A stretch of 64,000 nt of DNA from Paragordius varius (taxonomy: Eukaryota; Nematomorpha): positions 13,764,001-13,828,000 of the forward strand of contig OZ176053.1 of the NCBI GenBank assembly GCA_964247055.1. The letters run 5' to 3'. The stretch's first letter is position 1. Every line of letters begins with the position of its first letter. Of the stretch, positions 28,601-43,589 are shown in pieces. The position numbers were made by a program, and so were the translations under genes. The notes beneath the pieces were generated by a model. It was not told the origin of the DNA. It was given only the letters and a program-made list of their open reading frames with translations, and did not search any database.

Positions 28601-31600
28601 TGTATAAAACTAGTCGTATCAATACTCAAGTTAAACTTTGTCGTTAAAAATCGGATATTGGTCACCGGTGAACAAAATTATTTTTTATACATTCTCTTAT
28701 TAAGACTACATAAAAATATAGAGATAGTTTGACAAACTCTTTAATATCTGATTTTTAGAGCGATACTTTAAAAATTAATGTATAATTTAGCATACGACAA
28801 TAAGCAAGTTAAACTTCCTTAAAAATCGGATATTAGTCGCCGGTAAAGAAAATAATTTTTTATACATTCTCTTAGTAGTACTACATCAAAATATAGAGAT
28901 GTTTGACAAACTCTTTAATATCTGATTTTTAGAGCGATACTTTAAAAATTAATGTATAATTAGCATACGACAATAAGCAGGTTAAACTTTGTCCTTAAAA
29001 ATCGAATATTGGTCTCCGGTGAACAAAATTATTTTTTATACATTCTCTTATTAAGACTACATCAAAATATAGAGATAGTTTGACAAACTCTTTCATATCC
29101 GATTTTTACAACGATACTTTAAAAATTAATGTATAAAACTAGTCGCATCAATACTCAAGTTAAACTTTGTCCTTAAAAATCGGATATTGGTCACCGGTGA
29201 ACAAAATTATTTTTTATACATTCTCTTAGTAAGACTACATCAAAATATAGAGATAGTCTGATAAACTCTTTCATATCCGATTTTTACAACGATACTTTAA
29301 AAATTAATGCATAAAACTAGTCGTATCAATACTCAAGTTAAACTTTGTCCTTAAAAAACGGATATTGGGGATCGGTGAACAAAATTATTTTTTATACATT
29401 CTCTTATTAAGACTACATCAAAATATAGAGATAGTTTGACAAACTCTATAATATCTGATTTTTAGAGCGATACTTTAAAAATTAATGTATAATTTAGCAT
29501 ACGACAATAAGCAAGTTAAACTTTGTCCTTAAAAATCGGATATTAGTCGCCGGTAAGAAAATAATTTTTTATACATTCTCTTAGTAGTACTACATCAAAA
29601 TATAGAGATAGTTTGACAAACTCTTTAATATCTGATTTTTAGAGCGATACTTTAAAAATTAATGTATAATTTAGCATACGACAATAAGCAAGTTAAACTT
29701 TGTCCTTAAAAATCGGATATTGGTCTCCGGTGAACAAAATTATTTTTATACATTCTCTTATTAAGACTACATCAAAATATAGAGATAGTTTGACAAACTC
29801 TTTCATATCCGATTTTTACAACGATACTTTAAAAATTAATGTATAAAACTAGTCGCATCAATACTCAAGTTAAGTCCTTAAAAATCGGATATTGGTCACC
29901 GGTGAACAAAATTATTTTTTATACATTCTCTTAGTAAGACTACATGAAAATATAGAGATAGTTTGACAAACTCTTTCATATCCGATTTTTACAACGATAC
30001 TTTAAAAATTAATGTATAAAACTAGTCGCATCAATACTCAAGTTAAACTTTGTCAAAAATCGGATATTGGTCACCGGTGAACAAAACTATTTTTTATACA
30101 TTCTTTTAGTAAGACTACATCAAAATATAGAGATTGTTTGACAAACTCTTTAATATCTGATTTTTACGAGCGATACTTTAAAAATTAATGTATAATTTAG
30201 CATACGACAATAAGCAAGTTAAACTTTGTCCTTAAAAATCGGATATTAGTCGCCGGTAAAGAAAATAATTTTTAATACATTCTCTTACTAGTACTACATC
30301 AAAATATACAGATAGTTTGACAAACTCTTTAATATCTGATTTTTAGAGCGATACTATAATTTAGCATACGACAATAAGCAAGTTAAACTTTGTCCTTAAA
30401 AATCGGATATTAGTCGCCGGTAAAGAAAATAATTTTTTATACTTTTTCTTAGTAGGACTACATCAAAAAATAGAGATAGTTTGACAAACTCTTTCATATC
30501 CGATTTTTACAAAGATACTTTTAAAATTAATGTATAAAACTAATCGCATGAATACTCAAGTTAAACGTTGTCCTTAAAAATCGGATATTGTTCACCGGTG
30601 ACCTAAATTATTTTTTATACATTCATTTAGTAAGACTACATGAAAATATAGAGATAGTTTGACAAACTCTTTCATATCCGATTTTTACAACGATACTTTA
30701 AAAATTAATGTATAAAACTAGTCGCATCAATACTCAAGTTAAACTTTGTCAAAAATCGGATATTGGTCACCGGTGAACAAAACTATTTTTTATACATTCT
30801 TTTAGTAAGACTACATCAAAATATAGAGATTGTTTGACAAACTCTTTAATATCTGATTTTTACGAGCGATACTTTAAAAATTAATGTATAATTTAGCATA
30901 CGACAATAAGCAAGTTAAACTTTGTCCTTAAAAATCGGATATTAGTCGCCGGTAAAGAAAATAATTTTTAATACATTCTCTTACTAGTACTACATCAAAA
31001 TATACAGATAGTTTGACAAACTCTTTAATATCTGATTTTTAGAGCGATACTATAATTTAGCATACGACAATAAGCAAGTTAAACTTTGTCCTTAAAAATC
31101 GGATATTAGTCGCCGGTAAAGAAAATAATTTTTTATACTTTTTCTTAGTAGGACTACATCAAAAAATAGAGATAGTTTGACAAACTCTTTCATATCCGAT
31201 TTTTACAAAGATACTTTTAAAATTAATGTATAAAACTAATCGCATGAATACTCAAGTTAAACGTTGTCCTTAAAAATCGGATATTGTTCACCGGTGACCT
31301 AAATTATTTTTTATACATTCATTTAGTAAGACTACATGAAAATATAGAGATAGTTTGACAAACTCTTTCATATCCGATTTTTACAACGATACTTTAAAAA
31401 TTAATGTATAAAACTAGTCGTATCAATACTCAAGTTAAACTTTGTCGTTAAAAATCGGATATTGGTCACCGGTGAACAAAATTATTTTTTATACATTCTC
31501 TTATTAAGACTACATAAAAATATAGAGATAGTTTGACAAACTCTTTAATATCTGATTTTTAGAGCGATACTTTAAAAATTAATGTATAATTTAGCATACG

Positions 31601-33170
31601 ACAATAAGCAAGTTAAACTTCCTTAAAAATCGGATATTAGTCGCCGGTAAAGAAAATAATTTTTTATACATTCTCTTAGTAGTACTACATCAAAATATAG
31701 AGATGTTTGACAAACTCTTTAATATCTGATTTTTAGAGCGATACTTTAAAAATTAATGTATAATTAGCATACGACAATAAGCAGGTTAAACTTTGTCCTT
31801 AAAAATCGAATATTGGTCTCCGGTGAACAAAATTATTTTTTATACATTCTCTTATTAAGACTACATCAAAATATAGAGATAGTTTGACAAACTCTTTCAT
31901 ATCCGATTTTTACAACGATACTTTAAAAATTAATGTATAAAACTAGTCGCATCAATACTCAAGTTAAACTTTGTCCTTAAAAATCGGATATTGGTCACCG
32001 GTGAACAAAATTATTTTTTATACATTCTCTTAGTAAGACTACATCAAAATATAGAGATAGTCTGATAAACTCTTTCATATCCGATTTTTACAACGATACT
32101 TTAAAAATTAATGCATAAAACTAGTCGTATCAATACTCAAGTTAAACTTTGTCCTTAAAAAACGGATATTGGGGATCGGTGAACAAAATTATTTTTTATA
32201 CATTCTCTTATTAAGACTACATCAAAATATAGAGATAGTTTGACAAACTCTATAATATCTGATTTTTAGAGCGATACTTTAAAAATTAATGTATAATTTA
32301 GCATACGACAATAAGCAAGTTAAACTTTGTCCTTAAAAATCGGATATTAGTCGCCGGTAAGAAAATAATTTTTTATACATTCTCTTAGTAGTACTACATC
32401 AAAAGAGATAGTTTGACAAACTCTTTAATATCTGATTTTTAGAGCGATACTTTAAAAATTAATGTATAATTTAGCATACGACAATAAGCAAGTTAAACTT
32501 TGTCCTTAAAAATCGGATATTGGTCTCCGGTGAACAAAATTATTTTTATACATTCTCTTATTAAGACTACATCAAAATATAGAGATAGTTTGACAAACTC
32601 TTTCATATCCGATTTTTACAACGATACTTTAAAAATTAATGTATAAAACTAGTCGCATCAATACTCAAGTTAAGTCCTTAAAAATCGGATATTGGTCACC
32701 GGTGAACAAAATTATTTTTTATACATTCTCTTAGTAAGACTACATGAAAATATAGAGATAGTTTGACAAACTCTTTCATATCCGATTTTTACAACGATAC
32801 TTTAAAAATTAATGTATAAAACTAGTCGCATCAATACTCAAGTTAAACTTTGTCAAAAATCGGATATTGGTCACCGGTGAACAAAACTATTTTTTATACA
32901 TTCTTTTAGTAAGACTACATCAAAATATAGAGATTGTTTGACAAACTCTTTAATATCTGATTTTTACGAGCGATACTTTAAAAATTAATATATAATTTAG
33001 CATACGACAATAAGCAAGTTAAACTTTGTCCTTAAAAATCGGATATTAGTCGCCGGTAAAGAAAATAATTTTTAATACATTCTCTTACTAGTACTACATC
33101 AAAATATACAGATAGTTTGACAAACTCTTTAATATCTGATTTTTAGAGCGATACTATAATTTAGCATACG
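28541..33170 (+). repeat. Large nested duplication, offset about 2,800 bp, with inner 696-bp repeat
   Basis: The marker GCAGGTTAAAC is at 28977 and 31781 (offset 2,804), and CTCAAGTTAAGTCC near 29864 and 32662. Within it the variant GATTTTTACGAGCGATAC appears at about 30160, 30856 and 32960. The first two are offset by 696, a four-monomer tandem duplication covering about 30001-30696 and 30697-31392. The inner duplication is present once in the first large copy only, so it arose after, or was lost from, the second. Confidence 0.8.
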
Positions 33171-36100
33171 ACAATAAGCAAGTTAAACTTTGTCCTTAAA
33201 AATCGGATATTGTTCACCGGTGACCTAAATTATTTTTTATACATTCTCTTAGTAAGACTACATGAAAATATAGAGATAGTTTGACAAACTCTTTCATATC
33301 CGATTTTTACAACGATACTTTAAAAATTAATGTATAATTTAGCATACGACAATAAGCAAGTTAAACTTTGTCCTTAAAAATTGGATTTTGGTCTCCGATA
33401 AACAAAATTATTTTTTATACATTCTCTTATTAAGACTACATCAAAATATAGAGATAGTTTGACAAACTCTTTCATATCCGATTTTTACAACGATACTTTA
33501 AAAATTAATGTATAAAACTAGTCGCATCAATACTCAAGTTAAACTTTGTCCTTAAAAATCGGATATTGGTCACCGGTGAACAAAACTATTTTTTATACAT
33601 TCTTTTAGTAAGACTACATGAAAATATAGAGATAGTTTGACAAACTCTTTAATATCTGATTTTTACAACGATACTTTAAAAATTAATGTATAATTTAGCA
33701 TACGATAATAAGCAAGTTAAACTTTGTCCTTAAAAATCGGATATTAGTCGCCGGTAAAGAAAATAATTTTTTATACATTCTCTTAGTAGGACTACATCAA
33801 AAAATAGAGATAGTTTGACAAACTCTTTCATATCCGATTTTTACAACGATACTTTTAAAATTAATGTATAAAACTAATCGCATGAATACTCAAGTTAAAC
33901 TTTGTCCTTAAAAATCGGATATTGGTCACCGGTAAAGAAAATAATTTTTTATACATTCTCTTAGTAGTACTACATCAAAATATAGAGATAGTTTGACAAA
34001 CTCTTTAATATCTGATTTTATAGCGATACTTTTAAAATTAATGTATAAAACTAGTCGCATCAATACTCAAGTTAAACTTTGTCCTTAAAAATCGGATATT
34101 GGTCACCGGTGAACAAAATTATTTTTTATACATTCTCTTAGTAAGACTACATGAAAATATAGAGATAGTTTGACAAACTCTTTCATATCCGATTTTTACA
34201 ACGATACTTTAAAAATTAATGTATAAAACTAGTCGCATCAATACTCAAGTTAAACTTTGTCAAAAATCGGATATTGGTCACCGGTGAACAAAACTATTTT
34301 TTATACATTCTTTTAGTAAGACTACATCAAAATATAGAGATAGTTTGACAAACTCGTTAGTATCTGATTTTTACGAGCGATACTTTAAAAATTAATGTAT
34401 AATTTAGCATACGACAGTAAGCAAGTTAAACTTTGTCCTTAAAAATCGGATATTAGTCGCCGGTAAAGAAAATAATTTTTTATACATTCTCTTACTAGTA
34501 CTACATCAAAATATAGAGATAGTTTGACAAACTCTTTAATATCTGATTTTTAGAGCGATACTATAATTTAGCATACGACAATAAGCAAGTTAAACTTTGT
34601 CCTTAAAAATCGGATATTAGTCGCCGGTAAAGAAAATAATTTTTTATACTTTCTCTTAGTAGGACTACATCATAAAATAGAGATAGTTTGACAAAGTCTT
34701 TCATATCCGATTTTTACAAAGATACTTTTAAAATTAATGTATAAAACTAATCGCATGAATACTCAAGTTAAACTTTGTCCTTAAAAATCGGATATTGGTC
34801 ACCGGTGACCTAAATTATTTTTTATACATTCTCTTAGTAAGACTACATGAAAATATAGAGATAGTTTGACAAACTCTTTCATATCCGATTTTTACAACGA
34901 TACTTTAAAAATTAATGTATAATTTAGCATACGACAATAAGCAAGTTAAACTTTGTCCTTAAAAATTGGATTTTGGTCTCCGATAAACAAAATTATTTTT
35001 TGTACATTCTCTTATTAAGACTACATCAAAATATAGAGATAGTTTGACAAACTCTTTCATATCCGATTTTTACAACGATACTTTTAAAATTAATGTATAA
35101 AACTAATCGCATGAATACTCAAGTTAAACTTTGTCCTTAAAAATCGGATATTGGTCACCGGTAAAGAAAATAATTTTTTATACATTCTCTTACTAGTACT
35201 ACATCAAAATATAGAGATAGTTTTACAAACTCTTTAATATCTGATTTTTAGAGCGATACTATAATTTAGCATACGACAATAAGCAAGTTAAACTTTGTCC
35301 TTAAAAATCGGATATTAGTCGCCGGTAAAGAAAATAATTTTTTATACTTTTTCTTAGTAGGACTACATCAAAAAATAGAGATAGTTTGACAAACTCTTTC
35401 ATATCCGATTTTTACAAAGATACTTTTAAAATTAATGTATAAAACTAGTCGCATCAATACTCAAGTTAAACTTTGTCCTTAAAAATCGGATATTGGTCAC
35501 CGGTGAACAAAACTATTTTTTATACATTCTTTTAGTAAGACTACATGAAAATATAGAGATAGTTTGACAAACTCTTTAATATCTGATTTTTACAACGATA
35601 CTTTAAAAATTAATGTATAATTTAGCATACGACAATAAGCAAGTTAAACTTTGTCCTTAAAAATCGGATATTAGTCGCCGGTAAAGAAAATAATTTTTTA
35701 TACATTCTCTTAGTAGGACTACATCAAAAAATAGAGATAGTTTGACAAACTCTTTCATATCCGATTTTTACAACGATACTTTTAAAATTAATGTATAAAA
35801 CTAATCGCATGAATACTCAAGTTAAACTTTGTCCTTAAAAATCGGATATTGGTCACCGGTAAAGAAAATAATTTTTTATACATTCTCTTAGTAGTACTAC
35901 ATCAAAATATAGAGATAGTTTGACAAACTCTTTAATATCTGATTATTATAACGATACTTTAAAAATTAATGTATAAAACTAGTCGCATCAACACTCAAGT
36001 TAAACTTTGTCCTTAAAAATCGGATATTGGTCACCGGTGAACAAAACTATTTTTTATACATTCTAGTAAGACTACATCAAAATATAGAGATAGTTTGACA

Positions 36101-39100
36101 AACTCTTTCATATACGATTTTTACAACGATGCTTTAAAAATTAATGTATAAAACTAGTCGCATCAATACTCAAGTTAAACTTTGTCCTTAAAAATCAGAT
36201 ATTGGTCACCGGTGAACAAAACTATTTTTAATATATTCTTTTAGTAAGACTACATCAAAATATAGAGATAGTTTGACAAACTCTTTAATATCTGATTTTT
36301 ACAACGATACTTTAAAAATTTATGTATAGTTTAGCATACGACAATAAGCAAGTTAATACTTTGTCCTTAAAAATCGGATATTAGTCACCGGTGAACAAAA
36401 CTATTTTTTATACATTCTTTTAGTAAGACTACATCAAAATATAGATATAGTTTGATAAACTCTTTCATATCCGATTTTTATAACGATACTTTAAAAATTA
36501 ATGTATAAAACTAGTCGCATCAATACTCAAGCTAAACTTTATCCTTAAAAATCGGATATTGGTCACCGGTGAACAAAACTATTTTTTATACATTCTAGTA
36601 AGACTACATCAAAATATAGAGATAGTTTGACAAACTCTTTCATATCCGATTTTTACAACGATACTTTAAAAATTAATGTATAAAACTAGTCGCATCAATA
36701 TTCAAGTTAAACTTTGTCCTTAAAAATCGGATATTAGTCGCCGGTAAAAAAAATCATTTTTTATACATTCTCTTAGTAGTACTACATCAAAATATAGAGA
36801 TAGTTTGACAAACTCTTTAATATCTGATTTTTAGAGCGATAATTTAAAAATTAATGTATATTTTAGCATACGACAATAAGCAAGTTAAACTTTGTCCTTA
36901 AAAATCGGATATTGGTCTCCGATGAACAAACCTATTTTTTATACATTCTCTTAGTAAGACTACATCAAAATATAGAGATAGTTTGACAAACTCTTTCATA
37001 TCCGATTTTTACAACGATACTTTTAAAATTAATGTATAAAACTAATCGCATCAATACTCAAGTTAAACTTTGTCCTTAAAAATCGGATATTGGACACCGG
37101 TGAACAAAATTATTTTTATACATTCTCTTAGTAAGACTACATGAAAATATAGAGATAGTTTGACAAACTCTTTCATATCCGATTTTTACAACGATACTTT
37201 AAAAATTAATGTATAAAACTAGTCGCATCAATATTCAAGTTAAACTTTGTCCTTAAAAATCGGATATTAGTCGCCGGTAAAGAAAATAATTTTTTATACA
37301 TTCTCTTAGTAAGACTACATCAAAATATAGAGATAGTTTGACAAACTCTTTATCTGATTTTTAGAGCGATACTTTAAAAATTAATGTATAATTTAGCATA
37401 CGACAATAAGCAAGTTAAACTTTTTCCTTAAAAATCGGATATTAGTCGCCAGTAAAGAAAATAATTTTTTATACATTTTCTTAGTAGGATTACATCAAAA
37501 AATAGAGATAGTTTGACAAACTCTTTCATATCCGATTTTTACAACGATACTTTTAAAATTATGTATAAAACTAATCGCATGAATACTCAAGTTAAACTTT
37601 GTCCTTAATAATCGGATATTGGTCACCGGTGACCAAAATTATTTTTTATACATTCTCTTAGTAAGACTACATGAAAGTATAGAGATAGTTTGACAAACTC
37701 TTTCATATCCGATTTTTACAACGATACTTTATAAATTAATGTATAAAACTAGTCGCATCAATACTCAAGTTAAACTTTGTCAAAAATCGGATATTGGTCA
37801 CCGGTGAACAAAACTATTTTTTATATATTCTTTTAGTAAGACTACATCAAAATATAGATATAGTTTCACAAACTCTTTAATATCTGATTTTCACAACGAT
37901 ACTTTAAAAATTAATGTATAATTTAGCATACGACAATATTCAAGTTAAACTTTGTCCTTAAAAATCGGATATTTGTCACCGGTGAACGAAACTATTTTCT
38001 ATACATTCTCTTAGAAGGACTACATCAAAATATAGAGATAGTTTGACAAACTCTTTCATATCCGATTTCTACAACGATACTTTAAAAATTAATGTATAAA
38101 ACTAGTCGCATCAATACTCAAGTTAACCTTTGTCCTTAAAAATCGGATATTGGTCACCGGTGAATAAAATTATTTTTTATACATTCTCTTAGTAAGACTG
38201 CATCAAAATATAGACATAGTTTGACAAACTCTTTCATATCCGATTTTTACAACGATACTTTAAAAATTAATGTATAAAACTAGTCGCATCAATATTCAAG
38301 TTAAACTTTGTCCTTAAAAATCGGATATTGGTCACCGGTGAACAAAATTATTTTTTATACTTCTTTTAGTAAGACTACATCAAAATATAGAGATAGTTTG
38401 ATAAACTCTTTCATATCCAATTTTTACAACGATACTTTAAAAATTAATGTAAAAAACTAGTCGGATCAATACTCAAGTTAACCTTTGTCCTTAAAAATCG
38501 GATATTGGTCACCGGTGAATAAAATTATTTTTTATACATTCTCTTAGTAAGACTACATCAAAATATAGAGATAGTTTGACAAACTCTTTCATATCCGATT
38601 TTTACAACGATACTTTTAAAATTAATGTATAAAACTAATCGCATCAATACTCAAGTTAAACTTTGTCCTTAAAAATCGGATATTGGTCACCGGTGAACAA
38701 AACTATTTTTTATGGACTCTCTTAGCAAGACTACATCAAAATATAGAGATAGTTTGACAAACTCTTTCATATCCGATTTTTACAACGATACTTTAAAAAT
38801 TAATGTATAAAACTAATCCGATCAATACTCAAGTTAAACTTTGTCCTTAAAAATCGGATATTGGTCACCGGTGAACAAAATTATTTTTTATATATTCTCT
38901 TAGTAAGACTACATCAAAATATAGAGATAGTTTGACAAACTCTTTCATATCCGATTTTTAGAGCGATACTTTAAAAATTAATGTATAATTTAGCATACGA
39001 CAATATGCAAGTTAAACTTTGTCCTTAAAAATCGGATATTGGTCGCCGGTAAAAAAAATAATTTTGAATACATTCTCTTAGTAGGACTACATCAAAAAGT

Positions 39101-42100
39101 AGAGATAGTTTGACAAATTTTTTCATATCCGATTTTTACAACGATACTTTAAAAATTAATGTATAAAACGAGTCGCATCAATACTCAAGTTAAACTTTGT
39201 ACTTAAAAATCGAATATTGGTCACCGGTGAACAAAATTATTTTTTATACATTCTCTTAGTAGGACTAATCAAAATATAGAGATAGTTTGACGAACTCTTT
39301 CATATCCGATTTTTACAACGATACTTTAAATATTAATGTATAAAACTAATCGCATCAATACTCAAGTTAAACTTTGTCCTTAAAAATCGGATTTTGGTCA
39401 CCGGTGAACAAAACTATTTTTTGTACATTCATTTAGTAAGACTACATCAAAATATAGAGATAGTTTGACAAACTCTTTCATATCCGATTTTTACAACGAT
39501 ACTTTTAAAATTAATGTATAAAACTAATCGCATCAATACTCAAGTTAAACTTTGTCCTTAAAAATCGGATATTGGACACCGGTGAACAAAATTATTTTTA
39601 TACATTCTCTTAGTAAGACTACATGAAAATATAGAGATAGTTTGACAAACTCTTTCATATCCGATTTTTACAACGATACTTTAAAAATTAATGTATAAAA
39701 CTAGTCGCATCAATATTCAAGTTAAACTTTGTCCTTAAAAATCGTATATTAGTCGCCGGTAAAGAAAATAATTTTGAATACATTCTCTTAGTAGGACTAC
39801 ATCAAAAAGTAGAGATAGTTTGACAAACTCTTTCATATCCGATTTTTACAACGATACTTTAAAAATTAATGTATAAAACTAATCGCATCAATACTCAAGT
39901 TAAACTTTGTCCTTAAAAATCGGATATTTGTCACCAGTGAACGAAACTATTTTCTATACATTCTCTTAGAAGGACTACATCAAAATATAGAGATAGTTTG
40001 ACAAACTCTTTCATATCCGATTTTTACAACGATACTTTTAAAATTAATGTATAAAAATCGCATGAATACTCAAGTTAAACTTTGTCCTTAAAAATCGGAT
40101 ATTGGTCACCGGTGACCAAAATTATTTTTTATACATTCTCTTAGTAAGACTACATGAAAATATAGAGATAGTTTGACAAACTCTTTCATATCCGATTTTT
40201 ACAACGATACTTTAAAAATTAATGTATAATTTAGCATACGACAATAAGCAAGTTATTAAAAATTGGATTTTGGTCTCCGGTAAACAAAATTATTTTTTAT
40301 ACATTCTCTTATTAAGACTACATCAAAATATAGAGATAGTTTGACAAACTCTTTCATATCCGATTTTTACAACGATACTTTAAAAATTAATGTATAAAAC
40401 TTGTCGCATCAATACTCAAGTTAAACTTTGTCCTTAAAAATCGGATATTGGTCACCAGTGAACAAAACTATTTTTTATGGATTCTCTTAGTAGGACTACA
40501 TCAAAATATAGACATAGTTTGACAAACTCTTTCATATCCGATTTTTACAACGATACTTTAAAAATTTATGTATAAAACTAGTCGCATCAACACTCAAGTT
40601 AAACTTTGTCCTTAAAAATCGGATATTGGTCATCGGTGACCAAAATTATTTTTTATACATTCTCTTAGTAAGACTACATGAAAATATAGAGATAGTTTGA
40701 CAAACTCTTTCATATCCGATTTTTACAACGATACTTTAAAAATTAAGGTATATTTTAGCATACGACAATAAGCAAGTTAAACTTTGTCCTTAAAAATTGG
40801 ATTTTGGTCTCCGGTAAACAAAATTATTTTTTATACATTCTCTTATTAAGACTACATCAAAATATAGAGATAGTTTGACAAACTCTTTCATATCCGATTT
40901 TTACAACGATACTTTTAAAATTAATGTATAAAACTAATCGCATCAATACTCAAGTTAAACTTTGTCCTTAAAAATCGGATATTGGTCACCGGTGAACAAA
41001 ACTATTTTTTATGGACTCTCTTAGTAAGACTACATCAAAATATAGAGATAGTTTGACAAACTCTTTCATATCCGATTTTTACAACGATACTTTAAAAATT
41101 AATGTATAAAACTAATCCCATCAATACTCAAGTAAAACTTTGTCCTTAAAAATCGGATATTGGTCACCGGTGAACAAAATTATTTTTTATATATTCTCTT
41201 AGTAAGACTACATCAAAATATAGAGATAGTTTGACAAACTCTTTCATATCCGATTTTTACAACGATACTTTTAAAAATGTATAAAACTAATCGCATCAAT
41301 ACTCAAGTTAAACTTTGTTTTTAAAAATCGGATATTAGTCGCCGGTAAAGAAAATAATTTTTTATACATTCTCTTAGTTAGACTACATCAAAATATGAGA
41401 TAGTTTGACAAACTCTTTAATATCTGATTTTTAGAGCGATACTTTAAAAATTAATGTATAATTTAGCATACGACAATATGCAAGTTAAACTCTGTCCTTA
41501 AAAATCGGATATTAGTCGCCGGTAAAGAAAATAATTTTGAATACATTCTCTTAGTAGGACTACATCAAAAAGTAGAGATAGTTTGACAAATTTTTTCATA
41601 TCCGATTTTTACAACGATACTTTAAAAATTAATGTATAAAACTAGTCGCATCAATACTCAAGTTAAACTTTGTACTTAAAAATCGAATATTGGTCACCGG
41701 TGAACAAAATTATTTTTTATATATTCTCTTAGTAGGACTAATCAAAATATAGAGATAGTTTGACAAACTCTTTCATATCCGATTTTTACAACGATACTTT
41801 AAAAATTAATGTATAAAACTAATTGCATCAATACTCAAGTTAAACTTTGTCCTTAAAAATCGGATTTTGGTCACCGGTGAACAAAACTATTTTTTGTACA
41901 TTCATTTAGTAAGACTACATCAAAATATAAAGATAGTTTAACAAACTCTTTCATATCCGATTTTTACAACGACACTTTTAAAAATGTATAAAACTAATCG
42001 CATCAATACTCAAGTTAAACTTTGTCCTTAAAAATCGGATATTAGTCGCCGGTAAAGAAAATAATTTTTTATACATTCATTAAGTAAGACTACATCAAAA

Positions 42101-43589
42101 TATAAAGATAGTTTGACAAACTCTTTCATATCCGATTTTTACAACGATACTTTTAAAATTAATGTATAAAAATCGCATGAATACTCAAGTTAAACTTTGT
42201 CCTTAAAAATCGGATATTAGTCACCGGTGACCAAAATTATTTTTTATACATTCTCTTAGTAAGACTACATGAAAATATAGAGATAGTTTGACAAACTCTT
42301 TCATATCCGATTTTTACAACGATACTTTAAAAATTAATGTATAATTTAGCATACGACAATATGCAAGTTAAACTTTGTCCTTAAAAATCGGATATTAGTC
42401 GCCGGTAAAGAAAATAATTTTGAATACATTCTCTTAGTAGGACTACATCAAAAAGTAGAGATAGTTTGACAAACTCTTTCATATCCGATTTTTACAACGA
42501 TACTTTAAAAATTAATGTATAAAACTAATCGCATCAATACTCAAGTTAAACTTTGTCCTTAAAAATCGGATTTTGGTCACCGGTGAACAAAACTATTTTT
42601 TGTACATTCATTTAGTAAGACTACATCAAAATATAAAGATAGTTTGACAAACTCTTTCATATCCGATTTTTATAACGACACTTTTAAAAATGTATAAAAC
42701 TAATCGCATCAATACTCAAGTTAAACTTTGTCCTTAAAAATCGGATATTTGTCACCAGTGAACGAAACTATTTTCTATACATTCTCTTAGAAGGACTACA
42801 TCAAAATATAGAGATAGTTTGACAAACTCTTTCATATCCGATTTTTACAACGATACTTTTAAAATTAATGTATAAAAATCGCATGAATACTCAAGTTAAA
42901 CTTTGTCCTTAAAAATCGGATATTAGTCACCGGTGACCAAAATTAATTTTTATACATTCTCTTAGTAAGACTACATGAAAATATAGAGATAGTTTGACAA
43001 ACTCTTTCATATCCGATTTTTACAACGATACTTTAAAAATTAGTGTATAATTTAGCATACGACAATAAGCAAGTTAAACTTTGTCCTTAAAAATTGGATT
43101 TTGGTCTCCGGTAAACAAAATTATTTTTTATACATTCTCTTATTAAGACTACATCAAAATATAGAGATAGTTTGACAAACTCTTTCATATCCGATTTTTA
43201 CAACGATACTTTAAAAATTAATGTATAAAACTAGTCGCATCAATACTCAAGTTAAACTTTGTCCTTAAAAATCGGATATTGGTCACCGGTGAACAAAACT
43301 ATTTTTTATGGATTCTCTTAGTAAGACTACATCAAAATATAGACATAGTTTGACAAACTCTTTCATATCCGATTTTTACAACGATACTTTTAAAATTAAT
43401 GTATAAAACTAATCGCATCAATACTCAAGTTAAACTTTGTCCTTAAAAATCGGATATTGGTCACCGGTGAACAAAATTATTTTTTATACATTCTCTTAGT
43501 AAGACTACATGAAAATATAGAGATAGTTTGACAAACTCTTTCATATCCGATTTTTACAACGATACTTTAAAAATTAATGTATAAAACTA

